Origin: Steromphala cineraria
Lineage: Eukaryota; Mollusca; Gastropoda; Trochida; Trochidae
NCBI GenBank assembly: GCA_916613615.1
Contig: OU744726.1
Span: 62,202,987-62,266,986, forward strand
Direction: 5' to 3'
Length of the DNA: 64,000 bases
Part shown: positions 59,517 through 64,000 of the stretch, piece after piece
Position numbering within the stretch: position 1 is the stretch's first letter
Layout of the letters: each line of letters begins with the position of its first letter
Position numbers and translations under genes: made by a program
The notes under the pieces: generated by a model
Told to the model about the DNA's origin: nothing
The model's input: the letters and a program-made list of their open reading frames with translations, nothing else
The model's database searches: none

Positions 59517-61695
59517 CTAGGCATGGAGTCTGTACACAGTTTCGGCTTTGTAGGCCTTCTGCAAATAGGTTTGAAGGGTGTGGCCCTTATCAGTTATGTT
59601 TTTTATTATATATGATTGATGGTGAGATTCTCTATTCTATCCGTGAAATATATACCCTCTATCTGGTCTAAGTGGCGATAACCTTTATTGTCACTTTACT
59701 CGAGTGACATTATGTAACAATGGTCTGAGGTCAGGAATTCTCATATGACATCACACTGTTACCGTGGTGACAGGCTCTTTCAAGCGATCACTCAACATGA
59801 AATTGGTCTTTTTTGACGTAAGAAGAAGGATTTCATCATATAATAAATAGAATATCTGTTATTCTTGACAAATACCGTGTTTATCTCATCTCACGAGGTA
59901 GAAAAGTTAGATATTTTCACGAGTGGCTGTTCCACTCGTGAAAATATAAACTTTCTACCTCACTCGATGAAATAAACATGGTATACATCAAGAAACGAAA
60001 GATAACTTATATATTTTAATCTTCACTTTATTTTTTACCGTTTTTATTATGAATGTCGAGCCCTGATGTCATTCAAATTCAGATTAATAAAATATATATT
60101 TTACATAAAACTTGATAAACTAAAAATCTTGAATATTGTTATATATATAACAAACACTGCAAAGAGATTTTAAAGCTAAAACAATCTTTACAGGCAAAAA
60201 CCATCAAAATTCACTTATGCCAAATAAACAATTTTGACAAACAATTTGTTAAAAGGTAAGTAAAAATCAAATTCCAAACGAGAAGCCAACATGGTCAAGC
60301 ATATCCCAAAAGCAGACACACTGTTTTTTAGTCCAACATGTTAAACAAAAATTATATCCCTAATAAATCAGAATATCTATGTTAAAATGATATTCCTAAT
60401 AAATCAGAATATCTGAAATATGTTTTTAGGGTGTGGCCCCTGTGGCCCTTATTAGGGACCACAGGGCCACCAAAGCTACAATTTATAATCCTCACTAGTC
60501 AAGGAGTCTGTACACCAAGTTTAAGCTTCTTGTAGTTCTGGAGAAGAAGTTGAAATTCCACAAAGTTTACGGACGGACGGATAGACAGATGGACGGACGG
60601 ACGCCGGACACCATGCCATGCCATGCGCCCATCGGGTGAGCTAATAAAAAGTATTCACTTTTTGTTTTCAGAATAAAATGTTTTAAATTTCTTATTTATG
60701 ACGCATTAAAATGTATCCCCATTTGAAGTGTTCAGACGAAGCCAAATGTCTGTATACATGCAATTACCTCAGAGATGGGTTAACACATTTCAAGTCAGTC
60801 TCTATGCCTGTGGAATGTCTCACCTTTGGATCTGAGGGCTTTGTAATCCAAAATAATACCCTGCTGTGTCTACAAGACCTTCTCGCATTTACAAATTCTT
60901 GGTCTACAAGACCATCTCATCTGAAAATGTCATTTTTCAAGATCCATATTTTCATGTCAAGATGTTAACTTTCAGACGAAAGACAGTTTATGGGTGAAAC
61001 GTTCCATTCATCTGAGAACGTGAGTGTTTTCACTTACAAGATAAAGGACAACCTCTCCTTTCGGCATTCCGCCTAAGACTGCTACATATACCAAGTTTCA
61101 ATGAGCTAGGTCATATAGAGTTATGGATTCCGCTGAGGATAGTCCCTGCCATTGGTATCAGCTGCGGAGTTGGGCTAAAACTCTGATTTTAGATATTGAG
61201 TTCTCATATTTAAAATACTCAATATCGTACTTATCAGCAATATGAAATTCGTAAATGAGGTGGTATATGCCAATATATGTTAGCAGATTTAGTCAGACAT
61301 TGGTATTCACCTAACATTTATACACAAAATATAAACCCATTCTATAACGCATCAGGATTTCTAAAATGTAGGATGTTGATTGTCATCACGTGAGGAGTCA
61401 CAGGCCCCTTAATCTATCAGTTATGATCTTCATCAGCAATGGAGTATGTACACGATGTAGCAGTTTTCTTGGCCTATTGCGTCTTAAGTAGTGTGTGTTC
61501 CCTTTGACTCTAGTAAAGGGTCATGTCACCACTGTGTCTCTTATTATGGGTCACAGGGTTACCAACCTTCTAAATCATAACCCTGCAATGACATTTGTAA
61601 AGGAATGTGTACACAAAATTTTAAATTTCTAGAATATATTCTTCTGGAGAAGAAGATCAAAATGCACATGCACGTCATGCCAGGCCATAACTGTA
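59517..61695 (-). repeat. Diverged Helentron/pearl-like repeat region
   Basis: Three similar stretches (59517-59600, 60425-60643, 61430-61695) share GGAGT(C/A)TGTACAC, GTGTGGCCC/GGTCACAGG and TCTGGAGAAGAAG. The middle one ends, in minus orientation, with an ACGG-type microsatellite and GGTGAGCTAA at about 60635-60644, the inverse of TTAGCTCACC. It is therefore the 5' end of a second element of the type at 41101. Confidence 0.6.
59859..59995. mobile_element. Foldback element with CACGAGTGG core
   Basis: A long imperfect palindrome: TTCTTGACAAATACC to TATTTTCACGAGTGG, loop CTGTT, then CCACTCGTGAAAATA to GGTATACATCAAGAA; arms of about 65 nt. No coding capacity. Confidence 0.8.
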
Positions 61696-61701
61696 TCAGG
61701 C

Positions 61702-62005
61702 CTTTAAAGGGGCAGTAGCTTGTTTTTAAGAGGAGTAAAAAGTGATGTCAGGAAAATGAAATTGTTTAAACTGAAAGACAATGTATTTAAACTGAATGAA
61801 GCAGTAATAAATGAAATATATAATGTAAAGTTTAGCCATGTGATTCCTTTTTCTTACATGAAATGAATTAAAGGTGCTCACACAAAAATGGCTACCAATG
61901 GAATTTATGTAAATATTTATAATTTGTTCTCTGTCTAAGGGTGATTGGTTTGTGTAATGGAACTTACACTATCAAAATATTACATTTAACATATTAATGG
62001 ATGTT
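61702..62005 (-). mobile_element. AGGGGCAGTAGCACG-family MITE, one end intact
   Basis: Starts TTTAAAGGGGCAGTAGCTTG and carries the reverse-oriented interior (GTCAGGAAAATGAAATTG, CTGAAAGACAATGTATTTAAA, GATTCCTTTTTCTTAC, ACACTATCAAAATATTAC). The other end is missing or decayed. Confidence 0.78.
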
Positions 62006-62743
62006 GGTTCTATGAACTTAAGTTACAGGAACTTCAATATTGATTTATCTACATTTTACAATACAATATCTGTAAATAATTGGACAGGGTGGGTCTAAAC
62101 AGTACATAAGCTTTGCTTCATTCAAATGAAATGATCCAATCAAAAACCTAGAATATAATTCATTGCTGATAAGAATGATTTATTTAATTGATGTTATTTA
62201 TTAATTAATTTAATGTTAACTCGCCAATAAACAAACAAAGTCACAATTCAAAATTTGAAAACTTAACCTTCTAAATTTGTAATAGCTTAGTAATTAATAA
62301 TAAAATGATGAGATTGGTACAAGAGATTAAACAAGACACTCTTACAACCATGCACATTTTAGAATAACAACGTTTAAGAGTTAAAATGACAAACATTAAC
62401 ACAATGTATTTAAATAAGCCACAGGTAATCCAACAATTGTTCAATATACAACTGGCCAAAATAGTCTTTGTTGTTGCATAAACACTAGCTGGAATTCAAA
62501 TTATCATAAAACCTTGATAATTGTCAATCATCGTTCACAGGGACTTAACTGAACGTATAATAGAACATGATGCCTACAATCATGCACATTTTGAGATACA
62601 TTGATCTGATAGGGTGACTTGTGTTAATGGACAGACTTGCACGGGAGCGCCTGTAAATCGAAATTGAAGTCCCTGTTGTCTTTTTCTTTGGAGATGTAAA
62701 AAACCTTTGGTAGAAACATCTGATTGATGAATACTTGTTTATT
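62006..62743. other. 3' flank of the ankyrin gene; no gene seen
   Basis: AT-rich. AATAAA on the minus strand lies at 62738-62743, directly after the stop codon, too close to be the sole poly(A) signal. Confidence 0.4.
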
Positions 62744-63757
62744 CTAACTTTGTCTACAACGAGATGGATTGATTTCTTCCTCTTCAGCTCGCAATAAATC
62801 ATAGACCTTTCTGCATCCCTTCTTTTTAGCAACCATTATCGGTGTTCTGCCCCAATGTCCTCTGACGTTGATGTCTGCAATGTTGAGAGACAGAAGATAT
62901 TTCACAAACTCAACATTGTCATTGAAACAAGCATAGTGTAGAATTGTGTCTTTGTAGTCATCCACCACATTGATATCTGCTCCTTCAGCCCTCAGTAGAT
63001 CAAACACTTTCCTACATCCATACTGAGCAGCAAACATTATTGGTGTTCTGCCCAACTGTCCTCTGACGTTGATGTCTGCAATGTTGAGAGACAGAAGATA
63101 TTTCACAAACTCAACATTGTCCTTGAAACAAGCAACATGTAGAATTGTGTCTTTGTAGTCATCTACCACATTGATATCTGCTCCTTCAGCCCTCAGTAGA
63201 TCAAACACTTTCCTACATCCAAGCTGAGCAGCAACCATTATTGGTGTTATGCCCCACTGTCCTCTAATGTTGATGTCTGCAATGTTGAGAGACAGAAGAT
63301 ATTTCACAAACTCAACATTGTCATTGAAACAAGCAACATGTAGAATTGTGTTTCTGTAGTCATCCACCACATTGATATCTGCTCCTTCAGCCCTCAGTAG
63401 AACAAACACTTTTCTACATCCAAGCTGAGCAGCAACCATTATTGGTGTTCTGCCCAACTGTCCTCTGACGTTGATGTCTGCAATGTTGAGAGACAGAAGA
63501 TATTTCACAAACTCAACATTGTCATTGAAACAAGCATAGTGTAGAATTGTGTCTTTGTAGTCATTCACCACATTGATATCTGCTCCTTCAGCCCTCAGTA
63601 GATCAAACACTTTCCTACATCCACAATTAGCAGCAGCCATTATTGGTGTTCTGCCACACTGTCCTCTGACGTTGATGTCTGCAATGTTGAGAGACAGAAG
63701 ATATTTCACAAACTCAACATTGTCTTTGAGACAAGCAACATGTAGAATTGTGTTTTT
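62744..63757 (-). CDS. Ankyrin-repeat protein, C-terminal part
   Basis: Open frame ending in TAG at 62744-62746. It consists of 67-residue units, each of two ankyrin repeats: one with DTILHYACFNDNVEFVKYLL and one with GRTPIMVAAQLGCRKVFDLL, joined by RAEGADINVVDDY. About five units are present. The final one diverges (KKKGCRKVYDLLRAEEEEIN) and ends in a short tail, PSRCRQS. Ankyrin repeats are protein-binding scaffolds; no catalytic domain is visible. The nucleotide units (201 bp) are nearly identical, showing recent expansion or gene conversion. The frame runs up to the stop codon at 63758. An internal methionine at 63709 could in principle start a shorter protein. Confidence 0.85.
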   Translation of the reverse strand, partial: KNTILHVACLKDNVEFVKYLLSLNIADINVRGQCGRTPIMAAANCGCRKVFDLLRAEGADINVVNDYKDTILHYACFNDNVEFVKYLLSLNIADINVRGQLGRTPIMVAAQLGCRKVFVLLRAEGADINVVDDYRNTILHVACFNDNVEFVKYLLSLNIADINIRGQWGITPIMVAAQLGCRKVFDLLRAEGADINVVDDYKDTILHVACFKDNVEFVKYLLSLNIADINVRGQLGRTPIMFAAQYGCRKVFDLLRAEGADINVVDDYKDTILHYACFNDNVEFVKYLLSLNIADINVRGHWGRTPIMVAKKKGCRKVYDLLRAEEEEINPSRCRQS

Positions 63758-64000
63758 TTAGTCATCTACCACATTGATATCTGCTCCTTCAGCCCTCAGT
63801 AGATCAAACACTTTTCTACATCCAAGCTGAGCAGCAACCATTATTGGTGTTCTGCCCCACTGTCCTCTAATGTTGATGTCTGCAATGTTGAGAGACAGAA
63901 GATATTTCACAAACTCAACATTGTCATTGAAACAAGCAACATGTAGAATTGTGTTTCTGTAGTCATCCACCACATTGATATCTGCTCCTTCAGCCCTCAG
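63758..64000 (-). CDS. Ankyrin-repeat protein, upstream part, cut by window edge
   Basis: The same 201-bp double-ankyrin unit continues to the window edge. A TAA at 63758-63760 interrupts the frame where sister units read TAC (D-Y-R-N-T). The plus strand shows a seven-T run (GTGTTTTTTTAG) where other units have GTGTTTCTGTAG, a two-base change of equal length. Either the gene is truncated here or the run reflects an assembly or base-calling error. Confidence 0.75.
   Translation of the reverse strand: MRAEGADINVVDDYRNTILHVACFNDNVEFVKYLLSLNIADINIRGQWGRTPIMVAAQLGCRKVFDLLRAEGADINVVDD

Overview
The window looks like nuclear DNA of a marine mollusc, most likely a bivalve. It is AT-rich, intron-containing and dense in small non-autonomous DNA transposons. 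It holds expanded RING/B-box/NHL (TRIM-like) genes, an ankyrin gene with near-identical repeats, and repeats ending in TTAGCTCACC next to (GTCC)n that resemble the bivalve pearl/Helentron-related elements. The species assignment is inference; no database search was run.

Left half (1-35.5 kb): a decaying tandem array of TRIM-like genes, all on the minus strand. Gene 1 (exons 4208-4505 and 1389-3007, 638 aa) and gene 2 (exons 20125-20392 and 17895-19828, 733 aa) are intact two-exon RING, B-box, coiled-coil, NHL-like genes. Gene 2 carries a nine-unit 39-bp coding minisatellite that gene 1 has only once. Gene 3 (33496-35107) is a pseudogene with two stops, a 13-bp deletion and no RING exon. Relics of further copies lie at 17418-17727 (a 3' end) and at 7.5, 13.6, 22.7 and 27.9 kb (paired 5'-exon-like modules with GT donors). 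Between them lie duplicated non-coding blocks, two GT-rich degenerate arrays, a threefold long repeat at 28-30 kb, 33-bp and 21-bp minisatellites, a broken integrase fragment and several foldback elements.

Middle (37-40.3 kb): the last three exons of PSMD6 (26S proteasome subunit Rpn7) on the plus strand. The reading frame and splice sites are conserved, but an in-frame TGA replaces a conserved cysteine, and no earlier exons are visible nearby.

Right half (40.9-58.4 kb): what reads as a three-level nested insertion. A small TTAA-flanked MITE is split into halves at 40893-41100 and 58362-58439. The splitting element has Helentron/pearl-like ends (TTAGCTCACC at 41100; GGTGAGC plus a GTACC/GGTAC hairpin at 58333-58361) and about 156-bp tandem core units. 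That element is itself interrupted by a 13.1-kb element (42765-55885) with CAC-type terminal inverted repeats, arrays of CTTTCC/GGAAAG subterminal motifs and a TAG target-site duplication. A paralogous uninterrupted unit at about 56385-56415 supplies the empty site. The 13.1-kb element has no long ORF, but contains GC-richer conserved-looking blocks, LINE tails and two short coding-like segments. It is the best candidate in the window for something undescribed.

Right edge (62.7-64 kb): the C-terminal part of an ankyrin-repeat gene on the minus strand, built of near-identical 201-bp double-ankyrin units and interrupted by one stop codon; it continues beyond the window.
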